From: Macrotrachela quadricornifera
Lineage: Eukaryota; Rotifera; Eurotatoria; Philodinida; Philodinidae
NCBI GenBank assembly: GCA_022393335.1
Contig: JAJEKB010021314.1
Coordinates: forward strand, 320,260 to 384,259
Direction of reading: 5' to 3'
Length of the DNA stretch: 64,000 nt
How positions within the stretch are numbered: the first letter of the stretch is position 1; each line of letters starts with the position of its first letter. The notes beneath the pieces were generated by a model. The model saw nothing but the letters and a program-made list of their open reading frames with translations. It was not told where the DNA came from and ran no database searches. The translations under genes were made by a program, and so were the position numbers. Shown here piece after piece: positions 37,063-47,689 of the stretch.

Positions 37063-37489
37063 TGTGAAACACGATATAGCTGCTGTGGTTGATAACACAG
37101 AGATACTTTAAATCTATGTCTATTATGGTCTGTGGACTGCCGGTCATAGTCCAGCTATTATTCACAACGCTGTCAGTCACGGTCTGTGACGCTATATTTG
37201 CCTGTCGGTGACGGTCTGTGATGGTGTCGATCACGGTCTGTGACGCTATATTTGCCTGTCGGTGACGCTCTGTGATGGTGTCGATCACAGTCTGTGACGC
37301 TTTATATAATCTTTGACCTTTGACCCTGTCGGTGACGGTCTGTGATGGTGTCGATCACGGTCTGTGACGCTTTATATAACCTTTGACCTTTGACCCTGTC
37401 GGTGACGATCTATGGGGGGGGGGGGCGGGGGTGGGTCCAAATTTCTACCTCTAAACACTTCAACACTCTCTTTCAGATCGTGTTTCACA
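37063..37489. mobile_element. Element with GTGAAACACGAT ends and GGTCTGTGACG array
   Basis: Exact 13-bp inverted ends TGTGAAACACGAT and ATCGTGTTTCACA bracket about 425 bp. The inside is a tandem array of GGTCTGTGATGGTGTCGATCA-like and GTGACGCT(A/T)TAT units, with CCTTTGACC repeats and a run of 12 G near 37413. No transposase. A target duplication is not obvious. It resembles other short-word arrays here in having short exact ends around a simple-motif interior. Confidence 0.7.
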
Positions 37490-37835
37490 AAAAGTAGAAT
37501 CCATAATATTGTATTGTATGGAAATATTAACATCAAATGCCCCAATAACAATAAATGTTGAAATTGAAAAAACAGACAATAGATTCATCACATCACAATT
37601 AACAATAAAAACATCTAAAACAATTAATATGGTAATGAAATCATAACAACAACAAGTAGTTGCGTGAATCCCAAACATTTCTATCAAAAATTGAATGTCG
37701 CATACGGACTATATCAGCAAAAAAATGACATTTAAAAACAAATCGTATATGTTTCATCAGATGATATGAAAGATTAATTATCTATATATTTTACCAAACA
37801 ATATTTTTAAAAAAATTATTATTTCAGATCTTCAT

Positions 37836-38068
37836 CAAGAGGGAAACAGCAGACTTTTATATGTACTTCAAGTACTTTACGCTACTTTAAAGTACTTCGA
37901 AGTAATTTAAAGTACTTTAACCGAATTTCGAGCTACTTCATACGAACGTTCAAGTACTTTAAGATACTTTAAGCTACTCTGAGCTACTTTATGCTACTTT
38001 GAAGTACTTTAAAATACTTTTTGTACTTTATTGTACTTTTCTACTTCAAGTCTGCTGTTTCCCCCTTG
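37836..38068 (+). mobile_element. hAT-like element with AGTACTT arrays, copy A
   Basis: 233 bp. Ends are CAAGAGGGAAACAGCAGACTT and the complement of AAGTCTGCTGTTTCCCCCTTG, the same terminal family as the element at 7110. The interior is almost wholly AAGTACTTTAA-like words containing the palindrome AGTACT, plus TTCGAA and AACGTT palindromes. It is a close inverted copy of 39171-39389. Its left and right flanks do not match each other, but each matches a flank of the other copy. Confidence 0.9.
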
Positions 38069-39170
38069 TTATCTTGACACAATTCTTTTTATTTACAAAT
38101 AAATTAAAAGAAACATTGCATAAATTTATCAAATGTACTAATCTGATCTTATTGATTAATTGAAATTACCGGATAATTTTATTTTAGAAGAAAATATCCT
38201 TCCTTCTCTCTTCTATTGAAAAAAAATTTTTTTTTTGATAATTGATCACTACATATTTATTCATGGTCTGTTGTTTATTCTCGATAATAGGTAAAAAATT
38301 CAAGAATAATGTAACTTGAATGGCTATTCAAATTCTCAACAATGTTGTTCAAACGAAAAATTATACTTTGACTAAGATATGTTAGGATTTCAAAGTTTTC
38401 AGATGATATCATAGATATCTGCCAATACCACGCATAAATCAGCGATAGATTAAGAAATAATTTTCTTATGAAAATATAAAGTAGAAAGTCTTTTCATTTC
38501 TATTTAATAGGATCATTTTCTCAAAACAATTTCAAATGGATGGGCAATAATATGAACAATCATCAAAAATTAGATTAATTAATATGAAATATTCAATATG
38601 TTGACTTTTGTTGTACTTATTGTTTATTTTTTTTTCTTGTATCTTTGCTTGCTTATAAATTAACTAATTTTCTTTTTTTCAGAAAAAAAGTCAACATCAC
38701 ACTTTATTGAGTATATTCATTAGTAAAGTTATGACACTCATTACCTAATGTGAGTACAAATTCAAAAGACGACAATGTCAAAGAAAAGAAACCCTCGGCC
38801 AAAACTCAGTTTTGTCAAAGAGTACGCTTTCAAAATTAAATCGCAATTCTCTTTTTTATATGTAAACAATATCTGAATGCTCGTTTAAATAAATAACTTC
38901 AAATTGATTTTAAATGAATGAGCATAGGTTTTCTCCGAACTAAAAAAATGAAGAATTTTATATATAAATTTTTTACTTATCTTAAGATAATCATGTTGTA
39001 ATAATACATTTGATATCCATTCCATTGTGGTGATAGAACAACACAGAATAAATTTCTTTTATTTGTAGATTATCTGGTGGAATAACATCATACAAATAAT
39101 CAGCAATATAAAAATATAAATAAATACTTTTAGAAAGATAAAAATATAAAATTAAAGTTGTGTATGAAGA
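38069..39170. other. Segment between inverted copies A and B; no gene
   Basis: About 1.1 kb of AT-rich sequence with no supported gene (the minus-strand ORF at 38991-39173 is short and featureless). Flank comparison suggests this segment has been inverted relative to its ancestral orientation. Confidence 0.6.
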
Positions 39171-39389
39171 CAAGGGGGAAACAGCAAACTTGAAGTAGAA
39201 AAGTACAATAAAGTACTTAAAGTATTTTAAAGTACTTCAAAGTAGCATAAAGTAGCTTAAAGTATCTTAAAGTACTTGAACGTTCGTGTGAAGTAGCTCG
39301 AAATTCGGTTAAAGTACTTTAAATTACTTCGAAGTACTTTAATGTAGCGCAAAGTACTTGAAGTACAAAAGTCTGCTGTTTCCCCCTTG
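39171..39389 (-). mobile_element. hAT-like element with AGTACTT arrays, copy B
   Basis: 219 bp. It starts CAAGGGGGAAACAGCAAACTT and ends GTCTGCTGTTTCCCCCTTG. In reverse complement it aligns with copy A almost throughout, including the landmark CCGAATTTCGAGCTACTTCA and CGAACGTTCAAGTACTT, with a few substitutions and small indels. The flanks are TATGAAGA on the left and CAAGATAA on the right. Confidence 0.9.
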
Positions 39390-39776
39390 CAAGATAAGCA
39401 TTAACAAATAGATTTAATTGTGAGTTGAATGGATTTGTGAAGTTTTTTGGATGTATAAAGAATAAAAAGAAAGGAATACGGATAAACCACATTTGACATT
39501 GATTATGATTTTTCTTCCAGGAGATATTTATTTACCTGTTTGTTTATAGACCGACAGAAATATTAAAATCTATTACACGTTTTTTTTTTTTGATTGAAGA
39601 TCGAAAGATAAATAGATGACTCTGTCTATCGACTTTCAATCTAGATCTTAATCGTATTGGCTTTACTTGGTAACCTATCAAATTTTTGAAAAGGACTGAT
39701 ACATATCTCACTTTGTTCATCATTTTAATATATTTTTTTTGTTTTGAAATAATCTAACATCATCTTAACAAACAAA

Positions 39777-42552
39777 ATGCAATCAGCTATTGAAAAACTT
39801 CGTGAATATCGTGATACAAATTATCAATCACCTGATGAAGTTGTTAAACTATGGACAAATATTTTATGCAAATGTGATTTATCAATATTAGGTGATGAAA
39901 AATGGTTAATACTTGAACAAGTATTTAAATCGTCTTTACGTTGTTCAAATCCGTGCATTGCTCATCATTGTCTTCAACAAATGAACGAACATTTTCATAA
40001 AACAAGTCCTGCTTTATTAACATTAAATGCCACATATTATGAATTTATTGGAGAATTTGATAAAGCAAAACAATTTATTTCAATATTATTAGATAATAAT
40101 GAAACAAATGATATTGAAAAATCTATAAATTTAATTAATTTTTTAGTTTATACTTGTAAAACATCATACGATATTCCTTCAACTTATTTATCTCGTATTG
40201 AAGGTTATTGTAAAAAAATGACTGAAGCAGCTATTAATAATAATGCATTTAATGATATAAAAAATTCATTAGATGAAATAAAAAAATTATTTAAATCTAT
40301 GGATTTAAATGATGCTCATCAAGATAAAATAAATATTATTATTGATAATATTGAATCTTATTTTTTACGCCTTTCGGTATGTTATTGTCTTCAGTATTAT
40401 TAATCTAATTTTTTTTTAGTTTGATATGAACAAAATGCATAATGAAATACAATCATTAAATAACAAACACGAGGAAATTATTAATTTAAAGAAATATTTT
40501 AAATTTATTTTAAATTTTTAAAATATTTAGTTTTAGAAAGCAAGCTAGTACAAAAATATTAAATGATGCATATGCCCATTTATTAATACCATTCATTAAC
40601 AAATACGAAGAAGAATTTAACAATAATGAATCACAAATAAATACAAAAAAAAAACAATCTCCTTTTTATTGCTACAAACGTAATCTGCTGAAATTGAAAT
40701 CTCATGGTACAAGTGCAGAAAATTCATTTAAAATACTTAACAAGATTATAAATGAATTTGTATTTGAAGCAGATATTCCAAAAGATGATTTTATAGATTT
40801 ATTAAGAAATAAAACCAATCGTAATCGTCATGCTCATCATATAATTGATGATTACATTGAAGATTTAGTGAATGATCAACCCCCATGTGTTCAATTGCGG
40901 TCAAACTGCGGCGCAGTTTTGCGTAACTGCGATCGCACTGTGACCCGTAATTGCGAAAAACTGCGGCGCAGTTACGCGCAACTGCGCCGCAGTTTCAGCA
41001 TTTTCCGCAGTTATGCCACAATTACGATAAAAAAATCGCATTTGTAACAGAAGACGCCCAGTCAATATCAGCATTTTCAAAATAAATAACAAATACATAA
41101 AAATTAATAAATTGATAAAAATCAATAAAATTTAATAAAATTCAATAAAATTTAATAGAATTAATAAAATTTAATAAAATTTAATAATTTAATAAAAATT
41201 AATAAAATTTAATAAATTAATAAAATTTAATAAATTGATAAAAATTAATAAATTAATAATCATCAATTCAGTCATTCATAATCATTAAATAAATAATAAT
41301 TCATCACTTAATACACCATTGCATTGATTTCTTTTTTAGAAAAAAAATGATGTATTTTTGTCATTGTAAAAAGTTAAAATGAGATAAAATGCCTGTGACA
41401 GTTCCTTTTATACGCCCATGCGTCAATCGAAACTACGACGACTGCGTCGCAGTTGCGCGCAACTGCGGAGACTGCGTCGCAGTTACGCGCAACTGCGCCG
41501 CAGAATCGCGACTGCGCGCAACCGCGACGCAGTTGTCAAAAAAGTGGTGACATGGGCCTACAGTAAATATTATTAATTATCTAGAAAATCAAAATTCAAT
41601 TAAATTAATTGTTGATGAAAATGATGAAGTTTATTTAAACAAATTAATCCAATTGAATATTAAAATTAAAAGAAAAGAAGAATCTCTGTATAACAAAAAC
41701 ATTTTTTATTCTTACAAATCTATAAATTTTTTTTCGTTTTAGTAATATATTTCTTGATCGATATTTTAATACTCAACTAGATCCGAATTATATGATTGGT
41801 GGTCCATTTCGAATGCCGATCGTTGAAAAATATAAAGTTTGTTTTTTATTTTTTATTTTTAAAATAAAAAATCAATGTTTATTGTAGGAAATGGGTACAA
41901 TAATTACGGGTACAATTGAATCAGGTCGTGTTCGTGTTGGTGATCGATATATAATTATGCCAAGTCAGACACGTGTTGAAGTTACAAACATTTATTCTCA
42001 ACATCGTGAAATTAATTGGTGTGTTTATGGAGAAAATGTTCGACTTAAATTAAAAAATGTTGAAGAAGAAGTAAGTCTTGTTTTATTTCATTATCACTTT
42101 CTAATCAAGATTTTTAGGATATCTCACTTGGTTTTATTTTATGTGATGCTCAACAAAAATATCCTGTAGGAAGAGTTTTTGATGCACAAGTAAAATAAAT
42201 AAATGAATTATTGAAATATATATTTATATATTGAAATTTAGATCGAGCTGACCGAACACAAATCAAATATTCGTCCACCTTATTCAGCAGTACTTCATAT
42301 TCATGCAGCTATTGCTGAAGTTCAATTAAAAGAATTAACAGCATTAATTGATCGTAAAACAGGTGAAACAACTCGAGAATATCCAAAATTTAAAAAAAAA
42401 AACAGATTGCAAATGCAAGATTTGAATTGTCACAACATGGACAAATTATTTGTATGGAACTATTTGAACATTTTCCTCGACTTGGTCGATTTGCATTATT
42501 CGAAGAAAATCAAATTGTTGCTGTTGGAAAAGTTCTTCGAATCGTCGGATAA
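39777..42552 (+). pseudogene. Chimeric EMC2-like / eRF3-like gene, decayed
   Basis: Exon 1 (39777-40376) encodes 200 residues. The first 115 resemble the N-terminal TPR region of EMC2, the ER membrane complex subunit (LREYRDTNYQSPDEVV, LGDEKWLILEQVFKSSLR, FIGEFDKAKQFISILLDNN). The rest, and the open sequence at 40536-40872, I cannot place. From 41743 the exons 41743-41836, 41888-42070, 42118-42189 and 42242-42552 encode domains II-III of the translation termination factor eRF3 (MPIVEKYKEMGTIITGTIES, ISLGFILCD, HFPRLGRFALFE). The eRF3 GTPase domain is missing. Lesions: no GT donor for the intron before 40535, a 0.69-kb insertion at 40875-41560, and an 11-A run (42392-42402) that shifts the frame before the eRF3 end. 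The last could be a sequencing error. It may be one fused gene or two relics side by side. Confidence 0.6.
40875..41560. mobile_element. Insertion with ACTGCG(C/T)CGCAGT palindromes
   Basis: Arrays of the palindromes ACTGCGCCGCAGT and ACTGCGTCGCAGT, mixed with TTACGCGCAA, fill the first 140 bp (40895-41030) and last 120 bp (41440-41545). Between them is a run of AATAAAATTTAAT units. The outer edges share CCCATGT in inverted orientation. The flanks GATTTAGTGAAT and ACAGTAAATATT look like a worn duplication of AGT(G/A)AAT, and the surrounding reading frame is open on both sides. The exact ends are uncertain by a few bases. Confidence 0.75.
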
Positions 42553-42999
42553 AAACTATTCTTTTTTTTCTCTATGTTTTATTTTTATTCTCACAAAAAA
42601 AGGTCAAAGCTTGATGAAATGATACTTTTATTATATATTTGATTGTGACAAAAACTAAAATAAACATTTAGTATTAGAAAAAAAAAGAATATTTTCTTTG
42701 AATAACGATAAAAAAAACCTGCTTGATTAATTTAATCGAATAACGAAAAAAAAAAAGAATTAATATGAAATTGTTAAATGTACAACAAATAAAAACTAAT
42801 CATTGGATTAATTTGATCTTTAGATAGAAAGTTTCAATCAATTAAATAGATTTTTTTACATATCTTTTATTTCCTTGAATAGTAATTAAATAATCAATAT
42901 TCATACAGAATCATCAAGAACAACAACTGATACAATAGAAACAAATTTTATCATTTCATCTATATTTTTATTAAAAAAACTGATTTTTTTCTTAGATGG

Positions 43000-44345
43000 T
43001 ATAGTCAATATATTTATTCGTGATATAGCTAAAGGTAGTGTATGTGCACATGATAGTCATTTATACAATAGATGATCAAATAACTGAAGATAATGATCAA
43101 TCATTTAATAGATTTTCCAATGTTGAAGCACTTTATTACAAAACACAAGTTTATCTGTAAGACTTAAGGTTTGATATTATCTCAATGGTATTAAATATGG
43201 AAAAACTCAAGACATGAATGGTAGTTCAAACAGAACCATTAATCTTTAATAAAGAACTTAAAGATATTAAATATGAATTATATGATCGTGTTGTTTTTCT
43301 TGTTCGAATGAATAAATGACCATCAGATAATTTACGTTGATTACATAATGGACAAACAATTGAACCATCAAATCGTATTGGAATATAATATGATGATAAA
43401 GAACATGAAGCTAAATTAATTATTAATAATGCTGATGAAAATGATCAAAGAAAATATATGTATGATGCTATTGAAGCATATACAAGTTGTACAGCTGATT
43501 TAAAATTAATATCAATTGAATTTATACAAGAATTAAGAAAATGTACAGCTAAGCAAGATCAATCTGTACAATTTGAATGTGAATTACATAAAATTTCAAT
43601 AAAAGTTATTTGGATATTAAATGGAAAAATTATTGAAGATGATAGAATTAATTTTGTATTAATAACAGTACCGGAAAAGAAAAAAATATATATTTAAAAT
43701 TAAACAAGCACAAACAACTCATACTGGAAATGTTACTGTTAAAATTAATAATCATATTGAATCAACTACAACATTTGAAGTTAAACGTAAGTTTTATTTT
43801 AAAAAAAAGTCAGACTATCTATTTTGATTTTTCTTTTAACAATTTCAATTGAATTTATTAAAAATTTAACAGATGCTAGAGTTAATGAGAATGATGATGT
43901 TCATTTTATTTGTGAATTAAATAAACCAAATATACATGTTAAATGGTTGCTTGATGGAGAACCACTTTCAATTGGTAGGTCTTTATTAGAGGTATGCGAA
44001 CACAGTTTTAATCTCAATCTCATAAGGCATAATCAGTAGGGACCACAGGTCCACATTTTTTTTGGACTCGGACCCGACAAAAACTAAATTTCTGGACTCT
44101 GACCCAGATTCGGTCAGGCTTGGGTCTTGAAGGACCCACAGGTCCCTACTAATCAAGTTCAAAATCCTTGTTATCTCATCCTCCTACATTTTTAGTCTTA
44201 ATCTTTGGATATAATAAAATTTTTTTTTAGACGATTATTTTGAAATTCAAGTTAAAGGGCCAGTACATATATTAACTATTCATAAAGTTGCTGGAAATGA
44301 AGGTGAAAAATATAAATGTACAATGTCGATTATTTTTGGAAGATG
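43000..44345 (+). pseudogene. Immunoglobulin-domain (titin/obscurin-type) pseudogene
   Basis: Successive fragments encode I-set Ig domains of the giant-muscle-protein type. They include IEFIQELRKCTAKQDQSVQF followed by ECELHKISIKVIWILNG, IEFIKNLTDARVNENDDVHF followed by ICELNKPNIHVKWLLDG, and a third ending HKVAGNEGEKYKC. Each has the expected Cys, Trp (VxW) and KYKC-like pattern. Numerous in-frame stops (for example TGA in place of tryptophan near 43317 and 43338), frameshifts near 43670 and lost splice acceptors show decay. An insertion of about 120 bp at 44034-44152 splits the last part. The rest of such a protein is not nearby, so this is a dispersed partial copy. Confidence 0.75.
44034..44152. 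mobile_element. Small TIR element, GTAGGGACC ends
   Basis: A unit of about 119 bp starting GTAGGGACCACAGGTCC and ending GGACCCACAGGTCCCTAC, flanked by an exact 6-bp repeat TAATCA on both sides. The inside holds further GGACTCGGACCC and GACTCTGACCC words. It has short exact inverted ends and no coding sequence. It lies in the Ig pseudogene. Confidence 0.75.
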
Positions 44346-44492
44346 CACTAAAACATTCAAGTCAAATACACGAACAAACAATTTCAGAAGAAATTGAAAA
44401 CTATTTAGATATGCTCCAACAAATAGAAGATGTGTTATTTTTTTGTCAATTACTATTAGTACTGCTAATTCTTCCCTTCTGTCATTGTTGAA

Positions 44493-45040
44493 CTAAAGTT
44501 CTGGTCAACTTGATGAAAATTTCCAATGTTGATACTTTTATATTATGTTTTATCAGACAATGACTTGCTTCATCGCAAAAAAAAAGAAAATTCAAATAGA
44601 AAATCTGGTAAAAGTGAATTGAGATATGAAAATAATAGTATGGGCAGTTTGCTGGTTTTGTAAATTATGTGTCAAAATTTCATTTGGTAGAATTTGTCAT
44701 TAAAAGTTTATGAAAGTTTGAGCTGAAAACATCAGGTCACCTTCCGAATAAGTTACTTACTCCTCCAGCTATACATGAAATAATGACCAAGAAATAGTCA
44801 GAAACTTTTATTTGAACTGGTGGTACTGGATAACAAAAATTGATGACTTAGGGTTAGACATTGGACTATTAGATATCAATACAAAGTTTGTATTATCAAA
44901 CTTACACACTTTTATTATAAACTGAAATAACTACACACAATTTGATCCTGAAAAATAATATATAGAAAGGTTCTTTCGCTGTCAAAAACATGTCTTTCTG
45001 AATGGTAAAGTAGATTTTGAATCATATCACCAAAAAATTA
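44493..45040. other. No gene seen
   Basis: AT-rich sequence after the Ig pseudogene with no ORF, repeat or splice-linked exon that I can support. Confidence 0.4.
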
Positions 45041-45880
45041 GAGTCGGTGGGGAATTTGATTTTGCGGCAAAATCAGAAAAGCACATATATTTGACTAAAA
45101 ATTCAACAGCTATACGAGATATCAGCCATATTAAAAATATCCAAAGAAACGATATAACAACGTCAAAGGCCCGTAGATGTTCGCAGTATTGGTGGCGTTA
45201 CGATGTCGTAGCATTTACAGTGGTTGCAGCATTGCAATACTTGCGCTATTCGTGATATTGCGGTGCTTGCAGTATTGTAGTGCATGCGGTACTCGCGTGC
45301 TTCTGGTTTTATAGTGCTTGCGGTATTGCGGTGTTGCGGTATTTGCGGTATTGTAGTGCTTGCGGTATTGTAGTGCTTGTGGTATTGCGATGTTCGTGAT
45401 ATTGCAGTGCTTGCGGTGTTGCGGTGCTTGTGGTATTGCGGTATTCGCAGTATTGTGGTGTTTGCGGTATTGCGGTGCTTTGCGGTGCTCGCGGTATTAC
45501 GGTGTCGGCGGTATTGCGGTGTTCGTGATATTGCAGTGCTTGCGGTGTTGCGGTATTTGGGGTATTGCGGTGTTCGTGGTGTTGCGGTGCTTGCGGTATT
45601 CGCAGTATTGCGGTGTTTGCGGTATTGCGGTGCTTGCGGTGTTCGTGGTATTGTGATCTTTGNNNNNNNNNNTGTTTGCGGTGTTCGCGGTGTTGTGGTG
45701 TTTGCGGTATTGCGGTGTTCGCGGTATTGCGGTGTTCACGGTATTGCGGTATTGCGGTGCTTGCGGTGTTCGTGGTATTGCGGTATTGTGGTGTCTGCGG
45801 TGTTCGCGATATTGCGGTATTGGCGGTATTGCGGTGTTCACGGGGCTTGCGGTGTTCGAGGATGGTGCGCCACGCAATAT
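45041..45880. repeat. GCGGTATT/GCGGTGTT minisatellite, copy 1
   Basis: From about 45180 the sequence is a degenerate array of 9-11 bp words (TTGCGGTATTGCGGTGTTCGTGG and variants) lasting about 700 bp and interrupted by a 10-N gap. About 140 bp before it lies GGGGAATTTGATTTTGCGGC. The same sequence, inverted, lies beside a second such array at 52443-52640, so both arrays probably travel within one repeat family. Long ORFs in several frames are by-products of the stop-free repeat. Confidence 0.85.
45663..45672. other. Assembly gap (10 N) inside minisatellite
   Basis: Ten Ns in the middle of the array, so its true length is unknown. Confidence 0.95.
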
Positions 45881-47013
45881 TGAAATATGGATGAATCTTT
45901 TAATGGAAAGATTTATTAATATGTAAAACAGCAAGATATTCAGGTCTTCAAGAAAATTATTTATATCATAGGTATATGAACTTTCATAAGATTTTGGTGT
46001 ACTTGAAAGATTAGGACAAAATGCAGCATCTTGCGGGTGATAATTATACAGATTATTAGGAATAGGGTTGATTTAGATTTGTATTCATAAAAGTGGTAGT
46101 ATTGTTTACGCAGACTAAAAACAAATATTTTCCTTATTTATATTTTCAGAGATTGGAGTAAGATATGTATCGTAAATTAACATGTAAAAAGAAGGAAATC
46201 GTTACTGTCTAGTACGAGAAATGGATATAGTTAATATGTTTTAAAGAATGTATTTTAAACAAAACTAATGAAATCTCTTTTCTTTATAAAGCAAGAATTA
46301 ATTGAATATATTATAGGGGACATGTATGTTTCGTAATTGTTTGAGCTAAGTTAATATTTTTTTCGAGTTGTCGTTGACCGTGTCGATAAGTTTCATGTTG
46401 TTATTTTCACAATTGCTTGGATTGTTTAAGCCATCAAGTGTATATCTATCAATATTCTTAAGAGTGCAATTTAGTAGAGTATGTATGTGATAGTAGGTTG
46501 TTGGGAGACAATGCTGATTAACTCTCAAATGGGGTTTGCAGTTTTCATTCTATCAGAAAATCACTCTCGTGGATTGATGATTGGAAGGAACTATTGTATG
46601 CGCTATCAATAATTCATTGTTTTTCGAATATTTATCGATTAATCTAAGGGTTTATGAAATTTGATTTTTTTCTTTTTTTTTATTTATGAACAATTGAAAA
46701 ATCTCGTATGTTGATGTGCAGATTTTAGTTGTCTACGGTAAAAGAAATGGTATAAAGGATTCATCGATAAGACACATAGGTATTTATGCATGTAAATGAT
46801 TATTGTTAGTTTTTCAATTTGTAGCGGCATTACTCTTTCAATCTTTTAACAAATGACTGATTGATAGATGTAAACGAATTAGAATGATATAGAACGATTA
46901 AAACTCGAGAGAAAAGTCGAGAGATGAATATGTTGATAAAATTTCTCAAAAGTCAATGATAGGCAATATTTATAATTTAAAATCTTGTGAATAAATATTG
47001 AGAAAAGTGGTAA
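45881..47013. other. No gene seen
   Basis: Intergenic sequence without a supported ORF. The minus-strand ORF at 46346-46528 has no feature that would mark it as real. Confidence 0.4.
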
Positions 47014-47686
47014 CGTCGCAAAATTTAGAAAAAAAATCTATAAAAAGAAACCTAGTACAAAAAATCCAGAAAAGAAAGAATCTAGAAAGAAAAAAATCTA
47101 GAAAAAATAAATCTAGAAAATTCATTTATATATAGAAAAGTCGTGAAGTCATTGCGACTTAGTGATTCTACGTTTCTGAGAATGCTAGAAGCATTTAGAG
47201 GTTGCTACAAACATGACTAAGATTGCCACAAGCATGATTGAGGTTGCTACAAGCATGACTGAGGATACTGGAAGCGTGGCTGAGGATGCTAGAAGCATGA
47301 GAGTGCGAGTGAGAGTGAAGTATACGTGTGTGGGATGAGAAGGAAAAGCAACAGTGAGGGTGCAGGTAAGTGTTGGTTGAGGAAAAGGACAGCTTCAGAA
47401 ATGGTTCTAGCATCCTCAGGTCTGCAAATAGCAATGTCAACAATGCTTCTAATACCATCTTGGGTGTTGCTTGCCTCATCAGAAATGTAGGTTGATAGAG
47501 TGCTAGAGTCGTAACGGCTCAACGATTTGTACAGTACTGGATTTTTTCCTTTTAGATTTGTCTCTTTGTAAATTTTCTAGATTTTTTTCCTTCTAGATTT
47601 TTTTCTTTCTAGATTTCTGGTTTTTCAGTTTTCTAGTTTTCTAGATTTTTTTGTTTCTAGATTTTTACTTTTCTAGACTTTGCAAC
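47014..47686. mobile_element. Element with TCTAGA arrays at both ends
   Basis: Outer ends GTCGCAAAATTTAGAAAA and the complement of TTTTCTAGACTTTGCAAC are inverted. The left 100 bp has three AATCTAGAAA units and the right 150 bp has six TTTCTAGATTT units, all centred on the palindrome TCTAGA. The core contains about five direct repeats of a 24-bp unit (GGTTGCTACAAGCATGACTGA-like, 47197-47305). The minus-strand ORFs 47195-47479 and 47289-47522 are translations of these repeats and of a short unique piece. No target duplication was found. Confidence 0.75.
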
Positions 47687-47689
47687 ATA

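Noticed and set aside
37836..39389. Simple inverted duplication (palindrome) explaining copies A and B
   Set aside because: In an inverted duplication the left flank of A would match the right flank of B in complement. Instead right matches right and left matches left, which fits an inversion between two separate insertions.
37840..39390. CRISPR-like array in the AGTACTT repeats
   Set aside because: The genome is eukaryotic, and there are no uniform repeats with unique equal-length spacers; the words are only 6-11 bp.
45360..45934. Long ORFs in four frames (up to 168 codons) on both strands
   Set aside because: They are translations of a stop-free GCGGTATT minisatellite with an N gap. Repetitive Cys/Val/Leu-Arg strings in every frame are not proteins.
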